A stretch of DNA of 64,000 nt, taken from contig NZ_LAKD02000027.1 of the NCBI RefSeq assembly GCF_000968685.2, forward strand, positions 264,239 to 328,238, written 5' to 3'. How positions within the stretch are numbered: position 1 is the first letter of the stretch; each line of letters begins with the position of its first letter. This stretch comes from Streptomyces antioxidans (lineage in GTDB: Bacteria > Actinomycetota > Actinomycetes > Streptomycetales > Streptomycetaceae). A model generated the notes under the pieces. It saw only the letters and a program-made list of their open reading frames with translations. It ran no database searches and had not been told where the DNA came from. Shown in pieces: positions 48,950 through 59,927 of the stretch. A program made the position numbers and the translations under genes.

Positions 48950-50230
48950 GTGACCACCGCCCCGCCCGCCGATGCGGCGAAGACCGCCGCACTGCTGTCC
49001 CCCTCCCCCACCTCCGTACCGCGGCCGGAGGCGCCCGCCGCCCCGCCGGTGCGGCCGGTGCCGCTCGCCGTGTCCGGGCTGCTCGCCACGGCGCTGACCG
49101 CGTACGTATGGTCCGCCCACGGAGCCAAGCCCGGTGTCCTGCTGCTGCTCGGCCTCGCCCTGGGCGTGGCCCTCTTCCACTCCCGGTTCGGCTTCACCTC
49201 CGCCTGGCAGCAGCTGGTGGCCGTCGGCAACGGCACCGGGCTGCGCGCCCACGCCCTGCTGCTCGGCACGACGGCCACGCTGTTCGCCCTGCTCATCGGC
49301 ACGAAGACCGGACTGTTCGGGTCCGTGCCCGCGCCCTCGGGCGGACCGCTGGGGCTCGGGCTGCTGATCGGCTCGTTCCTCTTCGCCATCGGCATGCAGC
49401 TCGGTGGGGCCTGCGCCTCCGGCACCCTCTTCGCGGTCGGCTCGGGGCAGACGTCGATCGTGCTCACGCTCGGCGGCTTCATCGGCGGGGCCACCCTCGC
49501 CGCCTGGCAGTTCGACCTGTGGAAGGACCTGCCCTCGCTGGAGCCGGTCGTCATGGCGGACCACATCGGCTGGTTCGGCTCCTGGGCGGTGACCATCCTC
49601 GTGCTCGCGGCCATCGTCCTGGTCAGCCGTAGCGTCCAGGCCCGCCGCAACCCGCCGCCGACCGGCCCGGTGCCCTCCGCGCGCGGAGCCGCCGCCCGGG
49701 TGCTGCGCGGCTCCTGGCCGCTGGCGGTCGGCGCGCTGGCGCTGGCCGTACTGGGCGCCGGTGTACTGCTCGTCTCCGGTGGCGCATGGGGCGTCACCAG
49801 TGCCTTCAGCCTGTGGGGCGCGGAGCTGGTACGCGCGCTCGGCGGCCACCCGGAGAGCTGGAGCTGGTGGCAGCAGCCCGGGAACAAGGAGATGCTCGCG
49901 GGGCCCGTACTCGCCGACAAGACCAGCCTCACCGACATCGGCATCATGGTCGGCGCGGCGGTCGCCGCGGCGCTCGGCGGCACCTGGACCCTGCACCGCG
50001 GTGTGCCGTGGCGTACGGCCACCGCGGCGGTGCTCGGCGGGGCGCTGATGGGCATCGGTGCCCGGCTGGCGGGCGGCTGCAACATCGGCGCCTACCTCGC
50101 GGGCATCGCCTCCGGCAGCCTCCACGGCTGGGTCTGGGGTGCCTTCGCGCTCCTCGGCACCTGGGCCGGGCTGAAGCTCCGGCCGCTCTTCGGGCTCGGG
50201 AATCCGAAGCCGGGCGACGGCATCTGCTGA
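48950..50230 (+). CDS. YeeE/YedE (TsuA-like) sulfur compound transporter
   Basis: 426 aa, about nine or ten membrane segments. The two half-repeats each carry the conserved cysteine loop, GGACASGTLFAVGSGQ near residue 150 and GARLAGGCNIGAYLAG near 368, as in the thiosulfate transporter TsuA. Imports thiosulfate or a related reduced sulfur species. GTG start with GGAG ten bases upstream. No TusA/YeeD partner is directly adjacent. Preceded by the candidate leader peptide. Confidence 0.92.
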   Translation: MTTAPPADAAKTAALLSPSPTSVPRPEAPAAPPVRPVPLAVSGLLATALTAYVWSAHGAKPGVLLLLGLALGVALFHSRFGFTSAWQQLVAVGNGTGLRAHALLLGTTATLFALLIGTKTGLFGSVPAPSGGPLGLGLLIGSFLFAIGMQLGGACASGTLFAVGSGQTSIVLTLGGFIGGATLAAWQFDLWKDLPSLEPVVMADHIGWFGSWAVTILVLAAIVLVSRSVQARRNPPPTGPVPSARGAAARVLRGSWPLAVGALALAVLGAGVLLVSGGAWGVTSAFSLWGAELVRALGGHPESWSWWQQPGNKEMLAGPVLADKTSLTDIGIMVGAAVAAALGGTWTLHRGVPWRTATAAVLGGALMGIGARLAGGCNIGAYLAGIASGSLHGWVWGAFALLGTWAGLKLRPLFGLGNPKPGDGIC

Positions 50231-50319
50231 CGGCGGCGGGCCGGGAGTGGTTCATGGCCGACGACCGACGACACGGCCGCTGACCTCATGGGCGAGGAGC
50301 CGCGTCCGCGCCCCGTACG

Positions 50320-50351
50320 GGGAGGGCGCTGCCCGAGGGCAGCGCCCTCCC
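50320..50351. terminator. Bidirectional terminator between sulfur transporter and PKS-side acyltransferase
   Basis: 15-bp perfect stem (50320-50334 with 50337-50351) around GA, abutting the acyltransferase stop codon at 50352. It marks the left border of the PKS region. Confidence 0.85.
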
Positions 50352-51326
50352 TCAGCGCCCGGCCCGGCGGGCACTCCTCCGGCGGACGCGCGGGCGCATC
50401 GCCTTGCGGGCGTCGATGGCCACGACCTCGAAGGTGTCCACGGTGCGGTTCACCCGGCCGAAGAGGTTGTCGGGGCCCGCGACGCAGACCTTGGTGATGC
50501 CCTGCTCCCGCATCGTGTCCACCATGTCCGGCCAGCGGATCGGGCGGTTGAAGGTGTCGAGCAGCATGGTGCGCACACCGTCCGCGTCGGTCAGCAGCTC
50601 CCCGCTCTGGTCGGCGACGACAGGGAGCTTGGGATCGGCCACCTCGAAACCGCCGATGACCTCCTCCTCCGCCTTGCGGCGCAGGGCGCCGAACGCGGGG
50701 GCGTGCACGGGCGGCCACATCGTGTACATGTTGTATCCGCCGAGCTCGCCGATCCGCTTCTTGAACCGGTCGAGCACGGGCTCGCGCAGCGACACCAGGT
50801 AGAAGCCCTGGTCGATATAGCCGGAGACGTCGTGCCACTCCCCCTCGGCGTCCAGTTCGGCCAGCGCCTCCCGAAGCCGCTCCTCGGGGGTGTGGATCAC
50901 GCAGTGGGTGACCGCCTCACGGTGCTCCTGCCGGAAGTACTCCTCCTCGCAGCGCGCCAGCTCGGCGGTGAGCCGCACGGTCTCCTCGAACGGCAGGGAC
51001 CCCGCGTAGGTCACCGCGGCCCGCTGGCCGAAGCTCGGTCCCGCACACAGTTCGGGCCGCTCGCCCAGTGTCTCCTCGGCCCAGTCGGCGAGGGAGAGAC
51101 AGACGGTCAGGAAGGCGATCTGGGTGTGCGCGGCGTACTGCGCCTCCTCGTCGGCGTCCGACTGGCGGTACCGGTCGAACACGGAGTACCCCACCACCTC
51201 GTCGGCGATCGCGAGCCGCCGCCGGGCATGGGGGTTGGTCAGCAGGAACTCGCCCACGTCGGTGAAGCGGAAGGGCCCCATTCCGGGGAAGACCACCGCC
51301 GTGCGGCTGATCTGCGGGTCCGTCAT
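50352..51326 (-). CDS. Discrete acyltransferase (ACP S-acyltransferase), PKS starter loading
   Basis: 324 aa FabD-like fold: VVFPGMGPFRFTDVGEFLL at the N-terminus. The nucleophile elbow is GPSFGQ with Ser98, in place of the usual GHSLGE. The partner His is His208 in PPVHAPAFG. The ending is very basic. Such stand-alone acyltransferases next to an adenylating enzyme, like VinK in the vicenistatin pathway, shuttle a non-standard acyl group between carrier proteins. Its ATG overlaps the ligase stop (ATGA). Annotation as a malonyltransferase for the extender unit is less likely, since both PKS proteins here have their own AT. Confidence 0.85.
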   Translation of the reverse strand: MTDPQISRTAVVFPGMGPFRFTDVGEFLLTNPHARRRLAIADEVVGYSVFDRYRQSDADEEAQYAAHTQIAFLTVCLSLADWAEETLGERPELCAGPSFGQRAAVTYAGSLPFEETVRLTAELARCEEEYFRQEHREAVTHCVIHTPEERLREALAELDAEGEWHDVSGYIDQGFYLVSLREPVLDRFKKRIGELGGYNMYTMWPPVHAPAFGALRRKAEEEVIGGFEVADPKLPVVADQSGELLTDADGVRTMLLDTFNRPIRWPDMVDTMREQGITKVCVAGPDNLFGRVNRTVDTFEVVAIDARKAMRPRVRRRSARRAGR

Positions 51327-52759
51327 GCCTTCGCTCCCGGCGCCAGGTCGAGGGCCAGCTGCTCGAGCTGTCGTTTGTCGGGCTTGCCGTTGCGGTTCAG
51401 GGGGAATCGCTCCAGGACGTGAATGCGGTTGGGGTGCTCGAAGTCGGGCAGCAGGGAGGTGATCGGGTCCCGCCAGTGCCGCGGCTCCCGCTGCTGCTCG
51501 TCCTCGACGAAGAAGAGGAGCTGGCAGCCGCGCTGTTCATCGGGGACGGGGACGACCTTGGCCAGGCAGCCGCCCGCGGCCAGCTTGTGCTCGATGATCT
51601 CGGGGTAGAGCGTGTGGCCGTTGCGGTGCACCGCGGCCTTCCTACCGAGGACGAAGAGGTTGTCCCCGCCGTCGAGATAGCCGAAGTCGCCGGTGGGGTA
51701 CCAGTCGGTCCTGGCCGGGTCGACGGGCGCGACCGTGCCGTCCTCCGCCAGGTAGCCCTCCATCAGGTCGGGCGAGTGGACCTGGATCTCCCCGACCTCG
51801 CCGGAGGTGAGCACGGCGCCCTCGTCGTCGACGATCCGCAGCTCCAGGCCCTCGACGGCCCGCCCGCAGGCGACCACGTTGTCCTCGGTCGCGAAGGCCA
51901 CGTTCCCGGCCTCGGTGCTGCCGTAGCTGTCCAGCAGCGGCAGTCCGAACCGCTTGACGTAGTCGGCGACCAGCCCGGGGTCCAGCGGGGCCGCCCCGCT
52001 GCAGAACATGCGGACACCGGAGAGCTCGTCCGCCAGGGCGGGCTTGCGGCCGATCATGTTGAGCATGCTGCGGTAGCTGGCCGGGGTGGCGTCGACCACC
52101 GTGGCCCCGCAGGTGCCCGCCATGGTCATCGCCCGGTCCAGCCGCCGGTAGGGCGCGATGACCAGCGAGCACTTGACCAGCCAGGCGATGAGCACCATGG
52201 ACAGCCCGTACTGGTGGGAGAAGGGCAGCAGCGGCAGCAGGACGTCATCGGGGCGGTGGCCCACCTGCTCGGCGTTGCGCTCCAGGTTCTTCAGGAACTT
52301 CGCGCCGGTCTTGACGACGCCCTTGGGCTCCCCGGTGGACCCGGAGGACCACATGATCAGGCCGTCGGGCAGCTCGCACCAGGCGTCGAGGGACAGCCGC
52401 CGCTCGGCGGGGGTCTGTTCCGTGGACGCCACCAGCAGCTCGTAGACGGTGACCCGGGCCGGGCCGCTCTCGGGCATCGGGGTGTCGTCGTCGACCACGC
52501 AGATCTTGACCCCGGCCCGGTCGCAGATGCGCTGTGTCGCCTCCGCCCGCTCCTGGTGGTCGACCATGACGATCGACGCGCCGGTGTGCATCAGGGCGAG
52601 GAGGGCCCCGACATAGCCGACGGAGTTGCCCGCCTTCAGCAGGACCCGGGTGCCGTCGCTGACTCCGCGCTCGCGGAGCGCTTCGGCGATGGCCAGGGCC
52701 CTCTGTTCGAACTCGGGAAGCGAATGCACCGCTTCCGTCGCAAAGACCTTTGCGGTCAT
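51323..52759 (-). CDS. AMP-dependent acyl-CoA/ACP ligase (class I adenylate-forming)
   Basis: 478 aa. Adenylation motifs in order: P-loop WSSGSTGEPKGVV, YGSTEAGN, TGDFGYLDGG, LGRKAAVHRNGHTLYPEIIE, and the C-terminal catalytic Lys motif LNRNGKPDK. It activates a carboxylic acid as acyl-AMP and loads it on CoA or a carrier protein. Lying between the loading-ACP PKS gene and the discrete acyltransferase, it is the best candidate for activating the polyketide starter acid. The acid is not predictable by eye. No fused carrier domain. Confidence 0.9.
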   Translation of the reverse strand: MTAKVFATEAVHSLPEFEQRALAIAEALRERGVSDGTRVLLKAGNSVGYVGALLALMHTGASIVMVDHQERAEATQRICDRAGVKICVVDDDTPMPESGPARVTVYELLVASTEQTPAERRLSLDAWCELPDGLIMWSSGSTGEPKGVVKTGAKFLKNLERNAEQVGHRPDDVLLPLLPFSHQYGLSMVLIAWLVKCSLVIAPYRRLDRAMTMAGTCGATVVDATPASYRSMLNMIGRKPALADELSGVRMFCSGAAPLDPGLVADYVKRFGLPLLDSYGSTEAGNVAFATEDNVVACGRAVEGLELRIVDDEGAVLTSGEVGEIQVHSPDLMEGYLAEDGTVAPVDPARTDWYPTGDFGYLDGGDNLFVLGRKAAVHRNGHTLYPEIIEHKLAAGGCLAKVVPVPDEQRGCQLLFFVEDEQQREPRHWRDPITSLLPDFEHPNRIHVLERFPLNRNGKPDKRQLEQLALDLAPGAKA

Positions 52760-52849
52760 CGGGTTTCACTGAGCCTTTCTTCTTCTTGAAGTCTCTTGGG
52801 TGAGAGCCACCCGCGACGCCGACGCTCTGCGGGACGTGGGCCCAGGCCG

Positions 52850-52883
52850 GCGAGTCCCCCCGGAGGTCTCCGGGGGGACTCGC
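52850..52883 (-). terminator. Hairpin after PKS loading gene
   Basis: 15-bp perfect stem (52850-52864 with 52869-52883) around GGTC, starting 7 bases after the PKS stop. May stop or reduce read-through into the ligase gene. Confidence 0.8.
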
Positions 52884-52889
52884 GGACCG

Positions 52890-55800
52890 TCAGGTGTCGA
52901 GATCCCCGAGCATCATGTCGATCAGGTCGTCGTCGTCCATCGCGTCGATGGAGTCCGTCTCCTTCTCCTCGGTGTCCTTCTCGGTCTGCTCCTTGCCGCT
53001 CGCCAGCTCGGTGAGCGTGTCGAGCAGACCGGCGCGGCGCAGCCGCTCCAGCGGAATCGACGTCAGAAGGGCACGGATCCTGGCCTCTTCCGGATCGACG
53101 TCCGGCTCGGCCGGGCCGTCCGTCGCCACCCGGCCGCGCAGATACTCGGCGAGCGCCGCGGGCGTGGGGTTGTCGAAGATCAGCGTGGACGGGAGGCGGA
53201 GCCCGGTGGCCGAGTTCAGCCGGTTGCGGAACTCCACGCCCGCCAGTGAGTCGAAGCCGAGGTTCTGGAAGGAGCGGTCGGGCTCGATGGACTGGGCGCC
53301 GCTGTGCCCCAGGACCATCGCCGCGCTGCCGCGCACCAGGTCGAGCAGCGCCCGGTCGAGCTCGGCTCCGGACAGACCGGCCAGCTGTACCTTGGCCGAT
53401 TCGGGAGCGGCCGCCTTCCCGTCGGCCGCCGCCTTGCTCCGCGCCCGGACCACACCGCGCAGCAGGGTGGGAATGTCGGTCTGGCCGCTGAGCGCCGAGG
53501 TCTCCAGCCGCATCGGCACGAGCAGGGCGTCCTCGCTGGTGCCGCCGGCGTCCAGCAGCCGCAGACCGCCCGCCATGGACAGGGCCGCCATGCCCTCGCG
53601 CGCCATGCGCACCATGTCCGCCTGGCTGAGGGTGCCGGTCATGCCACCGGCCTGCTCCCACGGGCCCCAGGCCAGGGAGACCGCCGGGAGGCCGAGGCCG
53701 CGACGGTGTGCGGCGAGCGCGTCCAGGAACGCGTTGGCGGCGGCGTAGTTGCCCTGACCCGGGCTGCCGAACACACCGGCGACGGAGGAGAACATCACGA
53801 ACTCCGCAAGGTCCAGCTCCCGCGTCAGCTCATGCAGGTTCCACGCCGCGTCGACCTTCGGCTCGAAGACCGCGTCGATCCGCTTCGGCGACAGGGTGTC
53901 GATGACACCGTCGTCGAGTACGCCCGCCGCGTGCACGACCGCGGTCAGCGGGTGGTCGGCGGGTATGCCGGACAGCACCCGCTCCAGCGCGGCGCGGTCG
54001 GCCGCGTCGCAGGCCGCAAGCGTCACCGACGCGCCCGCCTCGGCCAGTTCGGCCTTGAGGTCGGCGGCGCCCTCCGCGTCCGGTCCCCGCCGGGAGACCA
54101 GGACCAGGTGGCGCACTCCGCGCTCGGCCACCAGGTGGCGCGCCACCTCGCGGCCCAGACCGCCGGTGCCGCCGGTCACCAGCACCGAACCCCCGGGGTT
54201 CAGGGCGTGGGGCATGGTGAACACGTTCTTGCCGATGTGCCGGGCCTGGCTGATGTACCGCACCGCGTCCGGGGCCCGGCGCACATCCCACGCCGTGACC
54301 GGGAGGGGGTGCAGCGCGCCGCGTTCGAAGAGCTCGACCAGCTCGACCAGCATCCGCTGGACCCAGTCGTAGTCGGCCACGACCAGGTCGTACGCGGTGT
54401 ACTTCACCCCGGGGTGGTCCTGGGCGACGACCTCGGGGTCGCGTACGTCGATCTTGCCCATCTCCAGGAACCGCCCGCCCCTGGGCATCAGCCGCAGGGT
54501 GGCGTCGACGAACTCACGGGCGAGCGAGTCCAGCACCATGTCCATGCCCCGGCCCTCGGTGGCCGCCATGAAGCGCCGCTCGAACTCCAGGTCACGGGAG
54601 GAGGCGATGTGCTTCTCGTCGAATCCCATCGCCCGCAGGGTGTCCCACTTGCCGGGGCTGGCCGTGGCGTACACCTCGGCGCCGAGGTGGCGGGCGAGCT
54701 GCACGGCCGCCATGCCCACACCGCCGGTGGCGGTGTGCACCAGGATGGACTCGCCCGCCCGCAGCTTGCCGAGCTCCACCAGACCGATGTAGGCGGTCAG
54801 GAAGACCACCGGCACCGAGGCGCCCTGCGCGAACGTCCAGCCGCGCGGCATGCGGACGATCTGCCGCCGGTCGGCGACCGCGATGGGCCCGAACGAGGCG
54901 TTGATCATGCCCATCACCCGGTCACCGGGGGCCAGGTCGGTCACGCCCGGGCCGACCTCCAGGACCACACCGGCGCCCTCGCCGCCCATGGTGGCGTGGT
55001 CGTCGGGGTACATCCCGATGGCGATCAGCGCGTCACGGAAGTTCAGACCGGCGGCGCGCACCGCGATCCTCACGTAACCGGGGGCCAGTGGCGCCTCCGC
55101 CGCCGGGTCGGGCAGCAGCGAGAGATTGTCCAGGGTGCCGCCGCCGGTGGTGCCGAGCTTCCACGCCGAGGCGCCCGCGGGGGTCTCGAGCACCCGCCCG
55201 GCGGCGTTCCTGGCGAGCCGGGGGACCAGCCCCTGGCCCGCGCGGATCGCCACCTCGCGCTCGCCCGCCGCGATCGCGGCCGTCACCACACCGGCGGCCG
55301 CGGTGGCCGACTCGGCGTGGCGGTCGATGTCCACCAGCTGGATCCGGCCCGGGTTCTCCGTGGCCGCCGAGCGCAGCAGTCCCCAGACGGCGGCGTTGGA
55401 CAGTCCGGCGACGCCCTCGCCCGGGCCCGTCGCGACCGCGTCCCTGGTGACGACGACCAGCCGGGACCCGTCGAACCGGTCCTCCGCGAGCCAGGACTGC
55501 GCCAGGGCCAGCGCCCGGTGGGCCGATGTGCGGGCGGCCTCGGCGAGATCGCCGACGTCCGGTCCGGTGCCGCACCAGGCCCAGACCACGTCCGGCACCG
55601 CACCGCCCTCATCGACGGCGGCGAGGAGCGCGTCCACTCCGGTGTACTCGGTGTGGACGACGGCGGAGGCGGTGAGCAGTTCGGCCACCCGCGCCCGGTC
55701 GGCGCCGATCACCGCCGTGGAGGCTCCGTCCACGGCGGGGGTGGCGCCGCGCGCGGCGGCGAGCACGTCCCAGTTGGCCCGGAACAGCGTGCCGTCGCCA

Positions 55801-58800
55801 CCGTTGCCGCGCGGTCCCGAGGCGAACCGTTCGGCCGCCACCTCGCGCACCACCAGCGACTCCACCGAGGCGACGGGAGCGCCCGTGGCGTCGGTCACCA
55901 GCAGCGCGACCGTGTCCTTGCCCTGCGGGCGCAGCCGCACCCGCACCCGTCCGGCGCCCACCGCGTGCAGGGTCACCCCGGTGAAGGAGAACGGCAGCGT
56001 CACGCGCCCGCCCTCGCCGCCGAAGTCGCCCATCTCCATCGCGTGCAGGGCGGCGTCGAGCAGGGCGGGGTGCAGACCGAACCGTCCGGCCTCCTGGGCG
56101 GCCGAGTCCGGCAGCGCCACCTCGGCGTAGACCTCGCCGTCCAGCCGCCAGACCGACTCCAGCCCCTGGAAGACCGGCCCATATCCGTAACCGACCTGGG
56201 CCAGGCCCTCGTAGAAGCCCTCCATCGGCACCGGCTCGGCGCCCGGGACGGGCCACTGCAGCAGGCTGTCGGTGGCCGCGGCGGCACTGTCGGCCTCGAG
56301 GACGCCCTGGGCGTGCCGCACCCACTCCTCCCCCGGCTCATCGCTGTCGGAGCGCGAGTACACGCCGAGGGGCCGTACGCCGGACTCGTCGGCGGGGCCG
56401 ACCACGAGCTGGACGCGGACGCCCCCCTGCTCCGGCAGCAGGAGCGGGGTCTCCAGGGTGAGTTCGCCGAGCCGCCCCGCCCCGGTCTCGGTGCCCGCGA
56501 GCAGACCGAGTTCCACGAAGCCGGTGCCGGGGAAGAGCACTCCACCGGCCACGGCGTGGTCGGCGAGCCACGGGTGGGTCTGCAGCGACAGGCGCCCGGT
56601 CAGCACCGTACGGTCGCCCTCGGCCAGTTCGGTGAGGCCGCCGAGCAGCGGGTGGTCCACCCTGCCGAGGCCGACGCTCCGGGCGTCGCCGGTCACGGCG
56701 GCACCCGACTCGAGCCAGTACCGCTTGTGCTGGAAGGCGTAGGTCGGCAGGGCCACCCGGCGGGCGCCGCGCCCGGAGTACACCGCGTCCCAGTCCACGC
56801 CGACGCCGTTCGCGTACAGGGTGGCGACCGCCTCCGCCAGCGTCTGGGCCTCGGCGCGCCCGGAGCGGGCCAGGGGCACGAAGGCCGCGTCGGCGCCGAC
56901 GGCGTCCAGGCAGTCCTGGCCCATCGCGGTCAGCACGGCGTCGGGGCCGAGCTCCACGCAGGTGGTCACGCCCTGGTCGGCGAGTTGCCGCATGCCGTCG
57001 TCGAAGCGGACCGCCTCGCGAACGTGGCGGACCCAGTACTCGGAGGTGGCCAGCTCGGCGCCCGCGACCTCGCCGCTGACGTTGGAGATGACCGGGATGG
57101 CCGGGGCCGAGTACTCCAGGCAGGCGGCGATCTGGCCGAACTCCTCCAGCATGGCGTCCATCCGGGGGGAGTGGAACGCGTGGCTGACCCGCAGCCGCTT
57201 GGTCTTGCGGCCCTGGGCCTCCCAGTGGGCCGCGAGTTCGAGTACGGCGTCCTCGTCGCCGGAGAGCACCACCGAGGTGGGGCCGTTGAGCGCCGCCAGC
57301 GACACCTGGTCCTCGCGGCCCTCCAGGCTTTCGGCCACCTCCTGCTCGGACGCCTGGACGGCCACCATGGCGCCGCCCTCGGGCAGTTCCTGCATCAGCC
57401 GTCCGCGGGCCGCCACCAGGGCGCACGCGTCCTCCAGGGACAGCACCCCGGCGACGTGGGCCGCGGCGATCTCGCCCACCGAGTGACCCATCAGGAAGTC
57501 GGGGCGGATGCCCCAGGACTCCAGCAGCCGGAACAGGGCCACCTCGAAGGCGAACAGCCCGGCCTGGGTGAACATCGTCCGGTTGAGCTGGTCACCGGTC
57601 GCGGCCGTGTGGTCATCACCGGCCGCGGCCTCGTCGCCGTCCTCGGGTCCGAAGACCACGTCCAGCACGGAGGTCCCGAGGCGCACCTCGAGGTAGTCAC
57701 ACGCCTCGTCGAACACATCGGCGAAGACCGGGTAGGTCGCGTAGAGCTCACGGCCCATGCCCAGCCGCTGGGCGCCCTGGCCGGTGAACAGGAACGCCAC
57801 CCGCTGCGCCGTGGACCGGCCCAGCACCAGGCCCGGTGAGTCGGTCTCCTCGGCGAGCGCGGCGAGTCCGCGCAGCAGCCCCTCACGGTCGGCGGCCACC
57901 ACCACGCCCCGGTGCTCGAGCGCGGCACGCGTCACGGCGGAGGACCATCCGACGTCGACCGGCCGGGCGTCGGGGTGGCGCACCACATGCTCGCGCAGCC
58001 GTGCGGCCTGCGCCCGCAGCGCCTCCTCGCTCCTGGCGGACACCAGCCACGACACGGGCTGGGCGGCGGTGTCCGCGTCGGCGTCACCGTCCGTGGTGGG
58101 TGCGGGTTCCGGCGGCGGGGCCTGCTCGATGATGGCGTGCGCGTTGGTGCCGCTCATGCCGAACGAGGAGACACCGGCACGGCGTGGCCGCCCGGTCTCC
58201 GGCCAGGCGCGCTGCTCGGCGAGCAGCGCCACCCCGCCCGACGACCAGTCCACGTGCGGGGTGGGCACCTCCACGTGGAGCGTCTTGGGCAGGACGCCGT
58301 GGCGCATGGCCATCACCATCTTGATGATGGCGCCCGCACCGGCCGCCGCCTGGGTGTGGCCGATGTTCGACTTGAGGGAGCCCAGCCACACCGGGTCCCC
58401 CTCGGGGCGGCTCTCGCCGTAGGTGGCGATCAGCGCCTGCGCCTCGATGGGGTCGCCGAGCGAGGTTCCGGTGCCGTGCGCCTCGATCACGTCGATCTGG
58501 TCCGCGGCCAGTTCGGCGTTGGCCAGCGCCTGGCGGATGACCCGCTGCTGGGAACGGCCGTTGGGGGCCGTCAGACCGTTGCTGGCGCCGTCCTGGTTGA
58601 CGGCGGAGCCGCGTACGATCGCCAGCACCTCGTGGCCGTTGCGCCGGGCGTCCGAAAGCCGCTCCACCAGGAGGACTCCGACGCCCTCGGCCCATGACGT
58701 GCCGTCGGCCTCGGCGCCGAACGCCTTGCAGCGCCCGTTGGAGGAGAGTCCGCGCTGGCGGCTGAAGAGGATGAAGTCACCCGGGGTGGGCATCGTGGCG

Positions 58801-59813
58801 ACACCGGTGGCGAGCGCCAGATCGCACTCCCCCTGGCGCAGCGAGTGCGCCGCCTGGTGCAGGGAGACCAGCGACGAGGAGCACGCGGTGTCCACGGTCC
58901 ACGCCGGGCCCTCGAAGCCGAAGGTGTAGGCGATGCGCCCGGAGGCGACGCTGCCCGCGATACCGGTCAGCGCATAGCCCTCGAGGCCGCTCTTGGTGCT
59001 CTGCAGATGGGGACCGTAGTCGTGGTGCTCGGCGCCGGTGAAGACGGCGGTCCTGCTCCCCCGCAGCTTGGTCACATCGATACCGGCCCGCTCGAAGACC
59101 TCCCAGCTGGTCTCCAGCAGCAGCCGCTGCTGTGGGTCCATGGCGAGGGCTTCGCGCGGCGATATGCCGAAGAACTCCGCGTCGAACTCGGGGGCGTCAT
59201 GGATGAATCCGCCCTCGGTCGCGTAGCTGGTGCCGGGCTGGTCCGGGTCCGGGCTGTAGAGCGCCTCCAGGTCCCAGCCCCGGTCGGTGGGGAACGGGGT
59301 GATGGCGTCCACGCCCTCGGAGACGACCTTCCACAGGTCCTCGGGGCTGTTGACGCCTCCGGGGAAGCGGCAGCTCATCCCGACGATCGCGATGGGATCG
59401 TCGGAGCCCACGACGGCACGCGCGGGGGCGGTGTCGTCCGTGGCGACGGGGAACATCTGCCGGTGGAGGTGGTCCACCAGCTCGCTGGGCGTCGGGTAGT
59501 CATAGGCGAGCGACACCTCGAGGGTGAGCCCGGTGGCCGCCACCAGTCCGCGGTGCAGATTGACCGCCGCGAGCGAGTCAAGACCCAGGTCGAGGAAGGA
59601 GCTCTCGGCGTCGAGGGTGCGCGGTGACTCGGACCGCAGCGCCGCGGCGACGTGTGCGCGCACCAGGTCGAACAGGACCCTGCGCCGTTCGAGGTCCGGC
59701 AGTTCCCTGAAGTCCGGACCGACTGACGGCAGTTCGGGGCTGTCGTCACGATCCGGCCCAGCCTGCACGTTGGACTCTCCCGAGTCGCTGGACCCGTTCA
59801 CCATGGTGCTCAC
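52890..59813 (-). CDS. Type I PKS: loading ACP + module KS-AT-DH-ER-KR-ACP
   Basis: 2307 aa. N-terminal ACP with phosphopantetheine Ser80 (GLDSLAAV). KS about 138-560: Cys311 in TACSSS, His446 in EAHGTG, His486 in NIGH. AT about 670-960: Ser778 in GHSVGE and HAFH at 878-881, the malonyl-CoA signature. DH about 1050-1250 with His1086 in [13 protein letters not shown] about 1555-1865 with [16 protein letters not shown] about 1880-2070 with Tyr2023 in NYAAAN and VLDD, a B-type marker. ACP Ser2189 in GFDSL. The C-terminus is acidic and helical (docking tail). All reducing domains look intact, so this module adds a saturated two-carbon unit. No KSQ, loading AT or fused ligase precedes the first ACP. 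GTG start with GGAG. Confidence 0.95.
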   Translation of the reverse strand: MSTMVNGSSDSGESNVQAGPDRDDSPELPSVGPDFRELPDLERRRVLFDLVRAHVAAALRSESPRTLDAESSFLDLGLDSLAAVNLHRGLVAATGLTLEVSLAYDYPTPSELVDHLHRQMFPVATDDTAPARAVVGSDDPIAIVGMSCRFPGGVNSPEDLWKVVSEGVDAITPFPTDRGWDLEALYSPDPDQPGTSYATEGGFIHDAPEFDAEFFGISPREALAMDPQQRLLLETSWEVFERAGIDVTKLRGSRTAVFTGAEHHDYGPHLQSTKSGLEGYALTGIAGSVASGRIAYTFGFEGPAWTVDTACSSSLVSLHQAAHSLRQGECDLALATGVATMPTPGDFILFSRQRGLSSNGRCKAFGAEADGTSWAEGVGVLLVERLSDARRNGHEVLAIVRGSAVNQDGASNGLTAPNGRSQQRVIRQALANAELAADQIDVIEAHGTGTSLGDPIEAQALIATYGESRPEGDPVWLGSLKSNIGHTQAAAGAGAIIKMVMAMRHGVLPKTLHVEVPTPHVDWSSGGVALLAEQRAWPETGRPRRAGVSSFGMSGTNAHAIIEQAPPPEPAPTTDGDADADTAAQPVSWLVSARSEEALRAQAARLREHVVRHPDARPVDVGWSSAVTRAALEHRGVVVAADREGLLRGLAALAEETDSPGLVLGRSTAQRVAFLFTGQGAQRLGMGRELYATYPVFADVFDEACDYLEVRLGTSVLDVVFGPEDGDEAAAGDDHTAATGDQLNRTMFTQAGLFAFEVALFRLLESWGIRPDFLMGHSVGEIAAAHVAGVLSLEDACALVAARGRLMQELPEGGAMVAVQASEQEVAESLEGREDQVSLAALNGPTSVVLSGDEDAVLELAAHWEAQGRKTKRLRVSHAFHSPRMDAMLEEFGQIAACLEYSAPAIPVISNVSGEVAGAELATSEYWVRHVREAVRFDDGMRQLADQGVTTCVELGPDAVLTAMGQDCLDAVGADAAFVPLARSGRAEAQTLAEAVATLYANGVGVDWDAVYSGRGARRVALPTYAFQHKRYWLESGAAVTGDARSVGLGRVDHPLLGGLTELAEGDRTVLTGRLSLQTHPWLADHAVAGGVLFPGTGFVELGLLAGTETGAGRLGELTLETPLLLPEQGGVRVQLVVGPADESGVRPLGVYSRSDSDEPGEEWVRHAQGVLEADSAAAATDSLLQWPVPGAEPVPMEGFYEGLAQVGYGYGPVFQGLESVWRLDGEVYAEVALPDSAAQEAGRFGLHPALLDAALHAMEMGDFGGEGGRVTLPFSFTGVTLHAVGAGRVRVRLRPQGKDTVALLVTDATGAPVASVESLVVREVAAERFASGPRGNGGDGTLFRANWDVLAAARGATPAVDGASTAVIGADRARVAELLTASAVVHTEYTGVDALLAAVDEGGAVPDVVWAWCGTGPDVGDLAEAARTSAHRALALAQSWLAEDRFDGSRLVVVTRDAVATGPGEGVAGLSNAAVWGLLRSAATENPGRIQLVDIDRHAESATAAAGVVTAAIAAGEREVAIRAGQGLVPRLARNAAGRVLETPAGASAWKLGTTGGGTLDNLSLLPDPAAEAPLAPGYVRIAVRAAGLNFRDALIAIGMYPDDHATMGGEGAGVVLEVGPGVTDLAPGDRVMGMINASFGPIAVADRRQIVRMPRGWTFAQGASVPVVFLTAYIGLVELGKLRAGESILVHTATGGVGMAAVQLARHLGAEVYATASPGKWDTLRAMGFDEKHIASSRDLEFERRFMAATEGRGMDMVLDSLAREFVDATLRLMPRGGRFLEMGKIDVRDPEVVAQDHPGVKYTAYDLVVADYDWVQRMLVELVELFERGALHPLPVTAWDVRRAPDAVRYISQARHIGKNVFTMPHALNPGGSVLVTGGTGGLGREVARHLVAERGVRHLVLVSRRGPDAEGAADLKAELAEAGASVTLAACDAADRAALERVLSGIPADHPLTAVVHAAGVLDDGVIDTLSPKRIDAVFEPKVDAAWNLHELTRELDLAEFVMFSSVAGVFGSPGQGNYAAANAFLDALAAHRRGLGLPAVSLAWGPWEQAGGMTGTLSQADMVRMAREGMAALSMAGGLRLLDAGGTSEDALLVPMRLETSALSGQTDIPTLLRGVVRARSKAAADGKAAAPESAKVQLAGLSGAELDRALLDLVRGSAAMVLGHSGAQSIEPDRSFQNLGFDSLAGVEFRNRLNSATGLRLPSTLIFDNPTPAALAEYLRGRVATDGPAEPDVDPEEARIRALLTSIPLERLRRAGLLDTLTELASGKEQTEKDTEEKETDSIDAMDDDDLIDMMLGDLDT

Positions 59814-59884
59814 CTAACTCCTGCCTTGTGGAAGACCCTGCGTCAAAGCTGTGTGTGCCGCGCCGATCTCGGCTTCGGCGTGGG

Positions 59885-59919
59885 GCGCCCGCCCGCGGGC
59901 CATCGGGGCGGGCGGGCGC
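59885..59919 (-). terminator. Hairpin between the two PKS genes
   Basis: 12-bp perfect stem GCGCCCGCCCGC / GCGGGCGGGCGC around an 11-nt loop, 8 bases after the TE-containing PKS stop. A TTGACG hexamer on the minus strand (59841-59846) between hairpin and next start could be a -35 element; no clear -10 is seen. Confidence 0.7.
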
Positions 59920-59927
59920 GTGCTGCG

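Noticed and set aside
53304..57839. 1511-aa plus-strand open frame within the PKS
   Set aside because: Antisense shadow of the PKS gene. The composition is His/Arg/Gln-rich low complexity with no motifs, whereas the minus strand encodes intact KS, AT, DH, ER, KR and ACP motifs.
59441..59813. N-terminal ACP of the PKS as the second half of a split module
   Set aside because: The PKS encoded just upstream ends in ACP-TE, so it cannot be the donor of a split module. A loading ACP is simpler. A split module with a protein encoded outside the window is not fully excluded.
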